A model generated the notes under the pieces. That model worked only from the letters and a program-made list of their open reading frames with translations. It did no database searches and was not told where the DNA came from. Shown here one piece after another: positions 27,123 through 36,341 of a stretch of DNA of 64,000 nucleotides (its first letter is position 1; each line of letters opens with the position of its first letter). The stretch is from Allopusillimonas ginsengisoli (GTDB lineage Bacteria > Pseudomonadota > Gammaproteobacteria > Burkholderiales > Burkholderiaceae_B). The DNA lies in contig NZ_SDQE01000003.1 in the NCBI RefSeq assembly GCF_004153455.1, positions 310,001 to 374,000 of the forward strand. The letters are read 5' to 3'. The position numbers and the translations under genes were made by a program.

Positions 27123-27176
27123 ATTCGATTGGTCTTTCTCGGGTTGCTGTCAAAGGGCCGCAACACGCCCGTAAAA

Positions 27177-27383
27177 TCAGTGCTTGGAGCCGTCGCTATA
27201 AACCGCACCCAACTCCCCATCGGCTACGCGAATACCGCCGTAGCGCCCCTGACGTAGCTCCATAGCTGCGCCCGGATAGGTGACTCGGTTAAGCACAACG
27301 CCCACCGCCTGCGCGGCGTCCTCATGCTCCGTGATGTAATCCGATAAGGTCTGTGCAACCTCGGATTTCTTTGCTCGTGCCAT
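27177..27383 (-). CDS. Hypothetical phage protein
   Basis: 68 residues ('MARAKKSEVAQTLSDYITEH...'). No recognised domain. Its start overlaps the stop of the upstream gene by 1 base and a terminator follows 55 bases downstream. Confidence 0.6.
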   Translation of the reverse strand: MARAKKSEVAQTLSDYITEHEDAAQAVGVVLNRVTYPGAAMELRQGRYGGIRVADGELGAVYSDGSKH

Positions 27384-27676
27384 TAGAAATGCTCCGTGAT
27401 GCGCTGCCAGAATGATTTGCTCTCTGCCGGCAGCCCAAGCATCGCCCTTGCCTGCGCACCATTCTGTAGATACACGTCAAAAGCGGCCACAAAACGCTCA
27501 AGCGCCATGTGCTGGCGGTGCAATTCCTCACGCTGCTCGGCGTTCAGGCTTGTATCAGCCCACAGCTCGTATATATCGCGGCGCATCCTCGCAAGCGTGA
27601 ACACCACCAGATCGTTTTCGATGATCTGGCGCGCCTGTTCGGCCCGGTTGTGATCCTGCTGATCTTGATCGTTCAT
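27383..27676 (-). CDS. Hypothetical helical phage protein
   Basis: 97 residues, nearly all helical and charged ('RAEQARQIIENDLVVFTLARMRRDIYELWADT'). Unknown function. Coupled to its upstream neighbour by a 4-base overlap. Small acidic/helical proteins are common between portal and scaffold. Confidence 0.6.
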   Translation of the reverse strand: MNDQDQQDHNRAEQARQIIENDLVVFTLARMRRDIYELWADTSLNAEQREELHRQHMALERFVAAFDVYLQNGAQARAMLGLPAESKSFWQRITEHF

Positions 27677-27948
27677 GCGTCTTCGGCCAGCGTATAGCCG
27701 TCTGGAATGGTCGCCACGCCATCGGCAATGGTGATTTCAAGGGAAACCAAGCCGTCGCCGCTTTCTACTGTCACCTTGGCGCCATCGGGCAGTGTGTCGC
27801 TATCCACGCTTACCCAGCCAATGGCGGTCAGCACGTACCGGCCACCCTCAGGGGTAAGCGCCATGCTGCCAAGCTCTGCGTCCTCGGTGCCTGATAGCAC
27901 ATCAAGCTTGCGAATCGCCACCGATGGGCTGTGAATAAGGTATGCCAT
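27673..27948 (-). CDS. Hypothetical phage protein, beta-rich
   Basis: 91 residues from the Met at 27948. Predicted short beta strands ('GRYVLTAIGWVSVDSDTLPDG', 'GLVSLEITIADGVATIPDGY') suggest a small Ig-like or decoration protein, but nothing proves this. It starts just past the portal stop. Confidence 0.58.
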   Translation of the reverse strand: MAYLIHSPSVAIRKLDVLSGTEDAELGSMALTPEGGRYVLTAIGWVSVDSDTLPDGAKVTVESGDGLVSLEITIADGVATIPDGYTLAEDA

Positions 27949-27950
27949 GA

Positions 27951-30041
27951 TCAAGCTCCTATAGGTTGTGGGCGCAGCGTCTCGTACTCTTTACGCTGCT
28001 GCTCTCGCTCGCTCATTTGGGCATCATGCTCAGCCTCGGAGCGTTTCAGGGCGAGTTCGTCGCGCCTGATTTCCAATTCGATTTCCTTCATCCGCAACTC
28101 CATGCCCTTCATCTCTAAATCGGCCTGGATTTCCTTCTCTTTCACGCCCGCCTTGATCTGCTCAGCCTCGACCGTTGCGCGGGCAATGGCTTCCTCAGGC
28201 GATGGCTCAGGCGGTTTAGCTTCCTGCGGAGGCTGTTTCTCAGGATTGTTAAAGTACTTATCAATCCCCTTGATGCCAGCCGCTTTCAGGAGTGAGTCAA
28301 GCGTGTTGTAGATTTTCTGCTCATCAGCCAGGGACGAGCCAGACATCAACGCTTCTTTCTGCACTTCCAGCACCATCTGCATGATGCCGATAGTCTGCGA
28401 CTTATCCCCGCTGCCCCTACCCGTTTCGATAGTCACATCCATCTCTGGTGACCATTGAGAAGGGTCAAACTCGACCCACTCGCCACGAAGGCGCACGGTT
28501 GCCGCCTTGTCCTGATTGTTCGTGACGATTTTCAGCAGCAGGCGAAACAGGTCTTTAATGCCGGTTTCAGCCATGATGCGGGCCATCATGCGCTTGCGAG
28601 CGTCCCCGGCTGACATGATCTTTGTCACGCCGGTTGCGGTCTTATTCAAACTGTCAGCATCAAGCCCCTGGTTGTAGCGCGTGATGCCGGTTCTATTCTC
28701 TCGGCGCGAATCCATAAACTCGATGCCTTCGAGCGCGGATTGAGCGACATTGGTCGTCACAAGCGGCGACACAGCGTTTTGCATCGGCCCTTTGCCGCGC
28801 ACCATGCCGCCAACACGGTTATTCAGCAGATCGTCAAGATTAACGTGCGCATCCACGTTTACATAGGTGCGCGGATTGTTCGCCAGCATGAGCGAATCAA
28901 CGTACTGACGCTGCATCGCAGTGCTGGTTTCCTGTATCGGCGCAACCGTATCAGCCAACCCCACGCCAACAAGCCTATGCGGAATAAGAATCGGGGAAAT
29001 GGTGCAAAAATCAGGGCAATCGACCTCTTCGTTAAGCAGCATCACGTTTGCAGCGCGTACCACCTTTCGCCATTCGGCCAGGCCGTCGCCATCGTAATCA
29101 AGGCGAATAAAGCCGTCGAACACCCGGATTTCTTCGGTCGAATCGTCCGTTGGGTCTGTATCAGGCCAGCCCGATACCGCATCTTCATTGGCGATCTGCG
29201 CAATACCCTCGTCATCGGCTGCCGTCTCGAAAGACTGAACGTTCTCGACCAATGAGCGCTTATAGCCCGCTTCGATCATGTCCGAGCGAGTCATCATCTT
29301 GAATTCGCCCACGATGTCAGCCGCGGCAATCGTCTTGGCTCTTGGTGTGATGATGAAGTTTTCAGGCTGGACGTTATCAATGTAGACGCGCCCCTTCTTT
29401 TGCGTCTTACGAAGCTTCACATCGAATACCTGCGCAACCGGCATGGCCAACTGCGCCATAACCTGCTGCTGGACCTCTGGATCTAGCGTGTTGATTGCGC
29501 TTTGCGCCTGCTCACGCGCAGCAATGTCTGCCGGGTCATCCTTGGCTGACTGCTCGACCACCTCAATACTGTCGTCTTGCAGCAACTGCGTCAGTTGCAG
29601 CTCGTTAAGCCCTGTATAGCGGCGATCCACTACGCTTTCGTTCTCGGCCCAATATGCACGAACAATGCCGATTTTCGAGAGCAAGGCATCCTTGATCCAT
29701 GTGGAAAAGATCAGAAAGCCCGGATTTTGCTTGGAGACTATGTAATTGATGTAATCGGTCGCTTGGCCTGCAAATGGCTCGTCCTCGACCCCGACCGGCT
29801 CATACTCGGCAATGTTCTCACCGGATAGGAATATCTCAATGAGATCAGGCATGGCTGATTCGATTGTCTCGAACACATCCCATGAGACGGCCTGAGACCT
29901 TCCTTCAAGCGCTGGCTCAGCCTGGCCTAGGTAGTACCGGTAATTGCGCTCGCGATCAGCCGACAGGTGTTCAGTCTGCCAGTGCTCAGCGTCAGTAATG
30001 GCGCTATCCAGTATCCGGGCGAAGTCGTCTTCGTCGATCAT
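27951..30041 (-). CDS. Portal protein (P22/SU10 type)
   Basis: 696 residues from the Met at 30041, which overlaps the terminase stop (TAATG). The N-terminal 'ERNYRYYLGQAEPALEGRSQAVSWDVFETIESAMPDLIEIF' and 'RTGITRYNQGLDADSLNKTATGV' are signatures of large podovirus portals. The C-terminal 150 residues are a long charged coiled coil, as in P22 barrel portals. It forms the DNA channel and binds terminase. Confidence 0.9.
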   Translation of the reverse strand: MIDEDDFARILDSAITDAEHWQTEHLSADRERNYRYYLGQAEPALEGRSQAVSWDVFETIESAMPDLIEIFLSGENIAEYEPVGVEDEPFAGQATDYINYIVSKQNPGFLIFSTWIKDALLSKIGIVRAYWAENESVVDRRYTGLNELQLTQLLQDDSIEVVEQSAKDDPADIAAREQAQSAINTLDPEVQQQVMAQLAMPVAQVFDVKLRKTQKKGRVYIDNVQPENFIITPRAKTIAAADIVGEFKMMTRSDMIEAGYKRSLVENVQSFETAADDEGIAQIANEDAVSGWPDTDPTDDSTEEIRVFDGFIRLDYDGDGLAEWRKVVRAANVMLLNEEVDCPDFCTISPILIPHRLVGVGLADTVAPIQETSTAMQRQYVDSLMLANNPRTYVNVDAHVNLDDLLNNRVGGMVRGKGPMQNAVSPLVTTNVAQSALEGIEFMDSRRENRTGITRYNQGLDADSLNKTATGVTKIMSAGDARKRMMARIMAETGIKDLFRLLLKIVTNNQDKAATVRLRGEWVEFDPSQWSPEMDVTIETGRGSGDKSQTIGIMQMVLEVQKEALMSGSSLADEQKIYNTLDSLLKAAGIKGIDKYFNNPEKQPPQEAKPPEPSPEEAIARATVEAEQIKAGVKEKEIQADLEMKGMELRMKEIELEIRRDELALKRSEAEHDAQMSEREQQRKEYETLRPQPIGA

Positions 30042-31288
30042 TAAAATTTCCCTAGCGACGGGTAGTGAATCTCGCCGCCCCAAGTTTCGTTGGTCATGCT
30101 CTCGGCATTGACCGCGACATACCGTAAGTTGTCAGCGCCGTGGCTCCATTCGTCATGCATTGGCGCTCCTGGCTCGTTCGTTTGCTGGTTGATTGACCGC
30201 CTGTACCGCTTGGCGCACTGAATTAGGCGCTCGGTCTTAGCCTTATCAAAGTACATCCGGGGAAATGTCATGCGAGTAAGTCTGATGCCAGCCTCGATGC
30301 TCATGTTCGGTGTGATCTTGACCGACCACCCTAGCGCGGTCATGATTTCTTCGGCTGATTTGCCGGTCTTAAAGTCCTTGTTGCGCCCATCGTGAGGCAA
30401 GTACAAATCACCCCAGTTAAGGCTCTTGCCCTTGAGCAACGCTGAATAGTGATCCAGCGTCTTATGCGAGTCCTCAATGTACTCAATCACCCGAATGTCA
30501 GCCGGCCCTTTCTGGATGAGCGAGATTGCCATCGCATCATTCCAGCCAAGATCAAACACGACATGAACCTTGAGCATCGGGTCATACGGTACGTTGGTAA
30601 TGCGCTGGCCTTCCTCGGCTGCCGCTACTTCGTCGTAGTAGATGGCGCCAGAGACCGCAGGCTTGCACTTGCCAAGCCAAATGTTGTCGTAATCCTTTGG
30701 CGCCGTTAGTTGGCAGTGGATGCGCTCCGCTTCCAGTTCCTCGCTAAACCAAGGGTTGTCGTGATAGTTGACTTGCACGACACAGGAATTGGGCGGCGGG
30801 TTGGCGATGAACCGTTGATACGTCTCGTCCGTTTCCAGTTCTGGGTTAAGGCTGATCCATATTTCCGACCCAGCCTTACGGATCGTCGGTATCAGCACAT
30901 CCCAGGATTTCTTGCTGACTGACTGGCCTTCTTCCACCCAAACAATGTCTACGCCCTCAAACGACTTGATCGAATCGACCGTTTGTTTGGATAAGCCGGC
31001 AAAGGAAAATTCCGTACCATTGATGCCCCGAATCTCGGTTTCCAGCACCTCGTAGAAGCTCGTGAGGCCCAATAGCTCGATCTGGTCCTTGAGCAGCTTA
31101 TGTACTGACTGCTTGATCGACAGTTGCACTTCCCGGGCGCACAGCACCCGAACGGTCTTTGTCGTGCCCTGCAGCAGCAAGGCGCGGGCGAATGACCAGG
31201 ACTTGGCAGAACCCCGCCCACCGTGGGCGACCTTGTATCGGTACGGCTGGAAAAGAAACCGGAGCTTCTTCGGAAACTTAATCGTCAC
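30041..31288 (-). CDS. terL: Terminase large subunit (Terminase_3 / PBSX type)
   Basis: 415 residues. Walker A is GGRGSAKS (23-30), Walker B with catalytic Glu is 'VDIVWVEEG' (113-121), and the RNase H-like nuclease domain begins at 'VVFDLGWNDAMAI' near 250. This ATP-driven motor cuts and packages DNA. It overlaps the small subunit gene by 11 bases. Confidence 0.95.
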   Translation of the reverse strand: MTIKFPKKLRFLFQPYRYKVAHGGRGSAKSWSFARALLLQGTTKTVRVLCAREVQLSIKQSVHKLLKDQIELLGLTSFYEVLETEIRGINGTEFSFAGLSKQTVDSIKSFEGVDIVWVEEGQSVSKKSWDVLIPTIRKAGSEIWISLNPELETDETYQRFIANPPPNSCVVQVNYHDNPWFSEELEAERIHCQLTAPKDYDNIWLGKCKPAVSGAIYYDEVAAAEEGQRITNVPYDPMLKVHVVFDLGWNDAMAISLIQKGPADIRVIEYIEDSHKTLDHYSALLKGKSLNWGDLYLPHDGRNKDFKTGKSAEEIMTALGWSVKITPNMSIEAGIRLTRMTFPRMYFDKAKTERLIQCAKRYRRSINQQTNEPGAPMHDEWSHGADNLRYVAVNAESMTNETWGGEIHYPSLGKF

Positions 31289-31814
31289 CGATGAACTCGA
31301 TACGGTGGTTCATTTCCATAGGCCCGCCGTTTGGCCCAGAATGCTCGACACGATCCTTAAACATGCCCAGGTGCTTTCCGATATCGACCAGGGCGCCTTT
31401 TTTGTCGGCCAGCTTGAACTTCACCCGGCGCACATCCCTAGCATCCTCCCCGCGACCTTCCTTAAAGTCCTCAACAGTGACTTCGACAAGCGCTGCCGCC
31501 TGATCTCGTGTCAAGGCAGAAAAGTCCAAATACGGGTCGCCATCAGCACCAACACGCATATAGTCCTGCATGTTGGCGAACCCCAGCTTTGCCAACTCCA
31601 TCAACACCATGTCTTGGGTAATCTCGGTGCGCTCAGAGCGTTTGATCTGGGCTTCCTGCACCGCTTGAGCGATGTCAGGTTTTGACAGGTTCTCTTCCCC
31701 TATCTGTCTTGCCGTCCTCTTTGAGTACCCAGCCCGCACAGCCGCTTGAGTGGCATTCAGATCGACAAGGTATTCCTCGACGAACCTTTGCTGTTTCGCG
31801 GTAAGCTTGGCCAT
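31278..31814 (-). CDS. terS: Terminase small subunit (Terminase_2 family)
   Basis: 178 residues from the Met at 31814. 'LTAKQQRFVEEYLVDLNATQAAVRAGYS' with 'IGEENLSKPDIAQAVQEA' is the standard helix-turn-helix DNA-recognition start of TerS proteins. It recognises the packaging site and recruits the large subunit. An upstream extension to 31880 lacks a ribosome site and is not used. Confidence 0.92.
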   Translation of the reverse strand: MAKLTAKQQRFVEEYLVDLNATQAAVRAGYSKRTARQIGEENLSKPDIAQAVQEAQIKRSERTEITQDMVLMELAKLGFANMQDYMRVGADGDPYLDFSALTRDQAAALVEVTVEDFKEGRGEDARDVRRVKFKLADKKGALVDIGKHLGMFKDRVEHSGPNGGPMEMNHRIEFIGDD

Positions 31815-31924
31815 ATCACTTGCGACTCCATTACTGGTTGGTCGCTCCAAAAGAAAAGCCCCGGGGATCGATGTGATCAACCTGGGGCGAAGGGCGTCGT
31901 AACGCCGGGGGAGGAGACAAACGC

Positions 31925-31952
31925 AAAAAAGCCCCGCAGGATTTGCGAGGCT
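31925..31952 (-). terminator. Terminator between late regulator and terminase
   Basis: On the - strand GCCTCGC-AAATCCT-GCGGGGC (one U-G pair) then TTTTTTG. It lies between the Q-like gene and terS, where a late antiterminator would have to act. Confidence 0.8.
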
Positions 31953-32000
31953 TCAAAAATTCGTTTCAGTCGGAGACGGGCCGACCGCCTTTAGGGCTTT

Positions 32001-32435
32001 CTACACAGCTTTCGCCGGTTGTCTGTCTGTCTTGACGGTATTATGCCCCATGCCCTCTAACAGCGCAACAACTTGTTGGAATTGGCTCACAGCATCCAAG
32101 AGGAACGAATCGTAGGAGCGCAATCTGATTTGCAACGCCCTGCATGTCGCCCGCTTATCGTTGCTGCTGACGTAATGGGCTTTCAAGATTGCCCGCACTC
32201 TCGCATCTAAGCGATACGATGACTTGGTCCAACACCATTCGATGGTTTGCGCATCGACCTCGTCTATCTCAGGCCTTGGGTGAAGCTCACGATAGCCGTC
32301 TGTGATGGTCTTTCCGGCGGCAATCGCCATCTGCTCGCACACAATAGCCGTGGGGCTGGATGCGTAGCCGACGCGTGATCTGCGCCAGTAGCGGCCCCAG
32401 TTCTCTAAGCGATCTTCGAATGCTTGATCGGCCAT
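32001..32435 (-). CDS. Probable late-gene regulator (Q/ArpU-like antitermination protein)
   Basis: 144 residues, last gene of the leftward early operon and directly upstream of the late genes and a terminator. 'LDARVRAILKAHYVS' followed by a Cys-containing helix-turn-helix-like C-terminus ('CRALQIRLRSYDSFLLDAV') resembles Q/ArpU/DUF1133-type late regulators. A role in letting polymerase pass the terminator at 31925 is inferred from position. Confidence 0.62.
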   Translation of the reverse strand: MADQAFEDRLENWGRYWRRSRVGYASSPTAIVCEQMAIAAGKTITDGYRELHPRPEIDEVDAQTIEWCWTKSSYRLDARVRAILKAHYVSSNDKRATCRALQIRLRSYDSFLLDAVSQFQQVVALLEGMGHNTVKTDRQPAKAV

Positions 32436-32436
32436 G

Positions 32437-32649
32437 TCACAGTTTCCTAATCTTACGAGCCAATTTCCACTTCTTGTATGATTCTTGCGGGCTACCGCCA
32501 GTCGCTATAGATCCGCCATGTGGGGACTCGCAAAACCATAGCCCTGAGCAAAATGTGATGCGAGGCTTATTTAACCGCTCTGAGTTGCGGCGATACTTGA
32601 AATAGTCTTCGCCATCCATGTAAGTCAGTCCCATGTCTACCGTCTCCAC
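32437..32649 (-). CDS. Hypothetical phage protein
   Basis: 70 residues, basic C-terminus ('YKKWKLARKIRKL'). One-base gap to the Q-like gene and a 13-base overlap with the gene upstream place it in the same operon. No known domain. Confidence 0.5.
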   Translation of the reverse strand: METVDMGLTYMDGEDYFKYRRNSERLNKPRITFCSGLWFCESPHGGSIATGGSPQESYKKWKLARKIRKL

Positions 32650-32966
32650 ACCGGGCTCGGCTCAGCCCCATTGCCTACCCCGTGAATCGTGGCAAAGGGC
32701 GGCTGGGCTGCGTTGATGTCGGCTTGGCGCATATGGGGCTTTGCCACCATTGGCCGAAACGGAATGATCGTCAGCGGGGTGTAGACCGGTGGCTTGATGA
32801 AGTTGTGCAAGTACATGCTGTCGGACTGCCCAGTCGGGATGCGATTGCCGGTATGCTCCATGACCTTGCGACACAGGGCCCGCATCGGTAGATGGCGGTT
32901 GACCCATATCCCATAGTCGTTGGCAATCTTCTCGGCCACTGCTTGCTTGAGCTCTTGAGGGTTCAT
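32637..32966 (-). CDS. Hypothetical phage protein
   Basis: 109 residues from the Met at 32966, coupled to RusA by an ATGA overlap. 'RALCRKVMEHTGNRIP' suggests a helical N-terminus; the C-terminus is rich in Pro. Function unknown. Confidence 0.55.
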   Translation of the reverse strand: MNPQELKQAVAEKIANDYGIWVNRHLPMRALCRKVMEHTGNRIPTGQSDSMYLHNFIKPPVYTPLTIIPFRPMVAKPHMRQADINAAQPPFATIHGVGNGAEPSPVWRR

Positions 32967-33337
32967 AGTCCTATCTCCACGATTACAAAACCTTGTTTTC
33001 GAGTGTCTATCGCCGCGTCGATGGTCAGCGGGCGAAAACATTTGTCGTCGACTCCCAACGCTTTGGCGATTCCATCCAGGCTTGCTTTGCTGGCAGCCAG
33101 AAGATTGTCCAAGTCCCTATGACGCCCGTCAGGCGCTGCGAACGTGATCTTGACCGGAATGGTTGTTGACAGCGGCATCGTGTTTCGCCCCAATGCAACC
33201 AGCGCGCTCATATGCCCGTCCTGGCGAGCCCGTACTTTGGCTTCCTGTGATCGTCCCCAGTGCAGCCCGTTCTTACGGTTGGGCATCAAGCGTGAGTCAA
33301 CCCAGGGCAAAGTGATGGTCAAGCGGTCAAGTTGCAT
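32963..33337 (-). CDS. rusA: Holliday junction resolvase RusA-like
   Basis: 124 residues. The RusA active-site pattern is clear: 'RHRDLDNLLAASKASLDGI' (two catalytic Asp) and 'LGVDDKCF' (third Asp). RusA dimers cut four-way DNA junctions made during phage recombination and replication. It lies in a ninB-to-Q operon, its usual place in lambdoid phages. Confidence 0.93.
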   Translation of the reverse strand: MQLDRLTITLPWVDSRLMPNRKNGLHWGRSQEAKVRARQDGHMSALVALGRNTMPLSTTIPVKITFAAPDGRHRDLDNLLAASKASLDGIAKALGVDDKCFRPLTIDAAIDTRKQGFVIVEIGL

Positions 33338-33647
33338 CCGCGCATTCCTCTTTGTTCAGCTCAATGTTTGCCACAAACAGGCTTATGTGTCGGCTATTGC
33401 GCTCCTGCCACAGCCTCATTCCTTCCTTACGCACGGCATCCCAGTCCTGGGAGTCATGGATCCACTCACCATAGGCTGGGCCCTGCGAGCCGCATTCATG
33501 ACAAGAAACAAAGCCATACGCCATTGCTCCCTCGTCGCCATAATCGTCTTTGCGTGGAATCGGTCCGCTGAACGGGGATTCGCATACCCACGCTTTGGGC
33601 GGGCCTTGGCAAAAGGGGCATGGGGATAGGTATTGATCGTCAGCCAT
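33327..33647 (-). CDS. Lar-family restriction alleviation-like zinc protein
   Basis: 106 residues. CPFC at the N-terminus (residues 9-12) and a second pair CHEC near 50 make the Lar-type zinc finger; 'WIHDSQDWDAVRKEGMRLWQERN' resembles the conserved tail (A-x-x-W-N-x-R). Lar proteins lower type I restriction, but many relatives in phages have unknown roles. Confidence 0.75.
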   Translation of the reverse strand: MADDQYLSPCPFCQGPPKAWVCESPFSGPIPRKDDYGDEGAMAYGFVSCHECGSQGPAYGEWIHDSQDWDAVRKEGMRLWQERNSRHISLFVANIELNKEECADAT

Positions 33648-33837
33648 GGGAAGCCCTCTCCTTTCTCAATATATCGATGGTCTGCTCTCGCTCATGGGTA
33701 GGCAGGCCGGCTAAGTATTGGTCTTGCTTTTCGCGGCTGGGGCGAAGTAGCTTTACGTAGCGCGCATTGCAGGTGATGCAGCCCTTTTGGTAGTAGGGCT
33801 GGTGTGTGCAGTGCAGTTGGAATTCAGTCGGAGTCAT
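33640..33837 (-). CDS. Hypothetical Cys-containing phage protein
   Basis: 65 residues from Met 33837. 'CTHQPYYQKGCITCNARYVKLL' looks like a small zinc knuckle. Overlaps neighbours by 8 and 14 bases. Unknown function. Confidence 0.55.
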   Translation of the reverse strand: MTPTEFQLHCTHQPYYQKGCITCNARYVKLLRPSREKQDQYLAGLPTHEREQTIDILRKERASHG

Positions 33838-34327
33838 CGTGCGCAACCTCATGGCACTTGTCGCAGATCGATATCAGTTCAAACAGAAGCTCGCGCCCAA
33901 CATGTTTGTACGTGAGATGGTGGACTTGGGTCGCGTTGCGACGGCGGCAACCTTGGCACAGATGGTTGTCGCGCTCCAGCACCAAGCGTCGCTTTTCTTT
34001 CCATTCGTCTGATTGAAGATAAGCGTTGTAGTTTTCCCAAAATTCCGCTTCGCCAGCCTTGCTTGCAGCCTGCGCGCTTAATTGACGCCGTTGCTCCCAA
34101 TCTTCCTGCAATGCCACATCCCAGTCAGGAACTGGCCCGCCGTGCATTGCTTCAGCTTTGACCTTGGCTATGGGGTTTCCGACTGGCTCGCCGCATCGCA
34201 AACATTGATGCGTATACTGAAACGCTCCGTTCTTAATTTGGCGACGCCGAATGATCGTGTTTTCGTGTTCGCAGTCGAATTTCACGTGATGTTCCGCGTA
34301 TGCCTGTCGTTGCAGGTTCAGGCTCAT
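33824..34327 (-). CDS. HNH endonuclease
   Basis: 167 residues. N-terminal pair CEHE / CLRCG may bind zinc; the C-terminal HNH domain has 'CQGCRRRNATQVHHLTYKHVGRE' and 'LISICDKCHEVAH', with two CxxC pairs and the HH catalytic pair. In this operon it may act in DNA processing or packaging rather than homing. Its start lies 1 base from the helicase stop. Confidence 0.85.
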   Translation of the reverse strand: MSLNLQRQAYAEHHVKFDCEHENTIIRRRQIKNGAFQYTHQCLRCGEPVGNPIAKVKAEAMHGGPVPDWDVALQEDWEQRRQLSAQAASKAGEAEFWENYNAYLQSDEWKEKRRLVLERDNHLCQGCRRRNATQVHHLTYKHVGRELLFELISICDKCHEVAHDDSD

Positions 34328-35278
34328 CTATATATTCCTCATAAAATCGATGGGTTGACGGCGCGAATCGCTCATGTACTGCAGGCTGGCAGGGTCAAAC
34401 CACAAGAAAGCGTGATCCTCCCAATCGCCGTGCCTGTTCTTGTCGCAGATCAACATGGCGTCGCACTTTTTCTTGATATCGTCCGGCACCGGGCTACCCT
34501 CGTCGCGGCACTTCTTGATGGCCGCCTCTTTGGGCTTGTTGCGCCAGACCGTGACAAGTTGATCCACCTGGTCGATGATCGCGCCCGATCCCTTCGCGTC
34601 AAACTTGCCGGGAATGTCGCGCTCGCTTTCCTTTTTTCTGCTGTGATGCACGAGATGAATATGCATCTCGCACTCGCGAGCCAGTCGGCACAATTGGTCT
34701 ACAAATGCCTTTTGTCCATTCATGTCATCTTCGCCGTGAACGCACTTCATCATGCTATCGATGACAAAATGCTTGAGGCTCAGTTCCTGATGGCAATAGC
34801 GAATAACGGCGAAAAGCTGCTCTGGTCGAATGGCGCCCAAATGGTCGTAGATCCAGACCTTCCCGCGTAGCCAGGACATCATCTTCCTGATGTAGCCCTC
34901 GGACGGCTGGCTCGTAGTCGCCAATTGGCGCAGCATTCTAGGCACGTTTTTCAGCGGCGGCATCTCAAAAGACCCGATGCATACCGGCTCACCTTGGGCG
35001 GCAAAGCCGAGACACGCCTGATTAAGCAGCTGGCTTTTACCATGGCCATTAATCCCCAGCCACAAGGTCACTTCCCCTGGGCGGAAGCGCAATCCATCGT
35101 GTGTGGCGGGCCATGGGAGTTTTGCGCCCTGCGCCTCTTGCTCGCCGTTCTTAAAAACATCAATGATGGCCTGCGTCCAAGAATCCACGCTCTTGACCTT
35201 GATGCGCGGCTCGGATTCCTGCATGTAGCGTTGCCAGTCGATGTCATCGTCCTGAACGAGGGGGATTACGTTGTGCAT
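34328..35278 (-). CDS. Replicative helicase, DnaB/RecA-like ATPase
   Basis: 316 residues from the Met at 35278. Walker A 'GINGHGKSQLLNQ' near 76-88 and Walker B 'KHFVIDSMMK' near 170 followed by 'IHLVHHSRK' (the sensor H motif) match the C-terminal ATPase domain of DnaB/gp4 helicases. It lacks the DnaB N-terminal domain, so loading probably depends on the DUF1376 protein encoded two genes upstream. Confidence 0.85.
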   Translation of the reverse strand: MHNVIPLVQDDDIDWQRYMQESEPRIKVKSVDSWTQAIIDVFKNGEQEAQGAKLPWPATHDGLRFRPGEVTLWLGINGHGKSQLLNQACLGFAAQGEPVCIGSFEMPPLKNVPRMLRQLATTSQPSEGYIRKMMSWLRGKVWIYDHLGAIRPEQLFAVIRYCHQELSLKHFVIDSMMKCVHGEDDMNGQKAFVDQLCRLARECEMHIHLVHHSRKKESERDIPGKFDAKGSGAIIDQVDQLVTVWRNKPKEAAIKKCRDEGSPVPDDIKKKCDAMLICDKNRHGDWEDHAFLWFDPASLQYMSDSRRQPIDFMRNI

Positions 35279-35607
35279 GTTGGCATTCCTGTGTCGTGAA
35301 ATACGCCAGCACCGCTCGCTATGATGCGCAGCGGCTGACATGGAAGAATTTGCGCGTACGCCTGACGCAGGCGGTCAACGTTTTGGCCTTGCAGATGGAC
35401 AATGACGCCGGTCAGAAACCGGAAGTCCAGAGTCCCAATACGCTCCTTGGCGTCGATATGTACCTCTGGCGGCAGGCCGGACTCAAGCAGGTCTTCAGCG
35501 TCCACGAACTGAGGCATCTTTGCATCCGGTTCGAGCAGAAACACCCAAGCCTGCGACGGCTTTTTGCCCATGCGGCGCAGCTCCTTGATCGCCATGTGTC
35601 CACGCAT
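35266..35607 (-). CDS. Hypothetical replication-operon protein
   Basis: 113 residues, ATGA-coupled to the DUF1376 gene and overlapping the helicase start by 13 bases. 'SQAWVFLLEPDAKMPQFVDAEDLLESG' has no family known to me. Tight coupling suggests a role with the initiator and helicase. Confidence 0.58.
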   Translation of the reverse strand: MRGHMAIKELRRMGKKPSQAWVFLLEPDAKMPQFVDAEDLLESGLPPEVHIDAKERIGTLDFRFLTGVIVHLQGQNVDRLRQAYAQILPCQPLRIIASGAGVFHDTGMPTCTT

Positions 35608-36341
35608 CAGACCATCCCTCCGAAGCGGTCACCAGTCTCGGCCTGCTTGATCGGGTAGAACGTGTCCCAAGCATGCAGAATGGATTGCTCGAGCAGCGAT
35701 TCCACGCTATGGCCTTCATTCCGCAGAGACTCGAGCTTGCCCACAGCCAAGCGTCTGGCACGGTCGGTCATCGGCTTTTTGCGCTTCTTGCGCACAGCTT
35801 CAAACTCGCCCCATAGATCTGAAGGCACCCAATCGGGAAGTTTCCAGACCTCGGCCCCCTGGCAAGGGGGTAGGGGGTTATTAATGGTATTGGGTAATGG
35901 GATTGGGAGCTTTACGTTTGCTTTTTTCTGGGTTTGCTCTGGGTTATCGTCTGGGTTTTGATCAGCTAACCCAGAAATAACCGGCTGGGTTTCTTCTGGG
36001 TTTTGTTCGGGCTTCTGTTTTGGTGGTCTTCCGCCCTTCTTTCCATTAGCTCTTGCTTTCTCCGCAATAACCCGAGCCTTTTCAATTTCCTCGTCGCAAC
36101 GCGAATGCGTCCAGCCAGAGTCGGTTTGCTCAAAGAACTCATCAAGCACTACGTCAATGGCTTGTTGCTCTTCCTTTGCGCGTGCCCTGGCTAGCCTATA
36201 GACGGCCTTCCTCTCAGCAGGGAGGGGCTTCTCGCTTGAGTAATACAGATCAAGCAGCCGGCGATAGGCGCCATCCTCGACCATCGTCAGGTGCGCGGTT
36301 GCTGTGATGTAGTCACCAATATGGTGCGGGTAATAATTCAC
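35607..36341 (-). CDS. DUF1376 replication initiator-like protein
   Basis: 244 residues. 'YYPHHIGDYITATAHLTMVEDGAYRRLLDLYYSSEKPLP' is the signature of DUF1376. A Lys/Gln/Pro-rich linker (105-165) leads to a C-terminal helical domain 'DLWGEFEAVRKKRKKPMTDRARRLAV'. Such proteins sit where lambda O sits, before the helicase, and likely bring the helicase to the origin. No iteron-like repeats stand out within the gene. Confidence 0.82.
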   Translation of the reverse strand: MNYYPHHIGDYITATAHLTMVEDGAYRRLLDLYYSSEKPLPAERKAVYRLARARAKEEQQAIDVVLDEFFEQTDSGWTHSRCDEEIEKARVIAEKARANGKKGGRPPKQKPEQNPEETQPVISGLADQNPDDNPEQTQKKANVKLPIPLPNTINNPLPPCQGAEVWKLPDWVPSDLWGEFEAVRKKRKKPMTDRARRLAVGKLESLRNEGHSVESLLEQSILHAWDTFYPIKQAETGDRFGGMV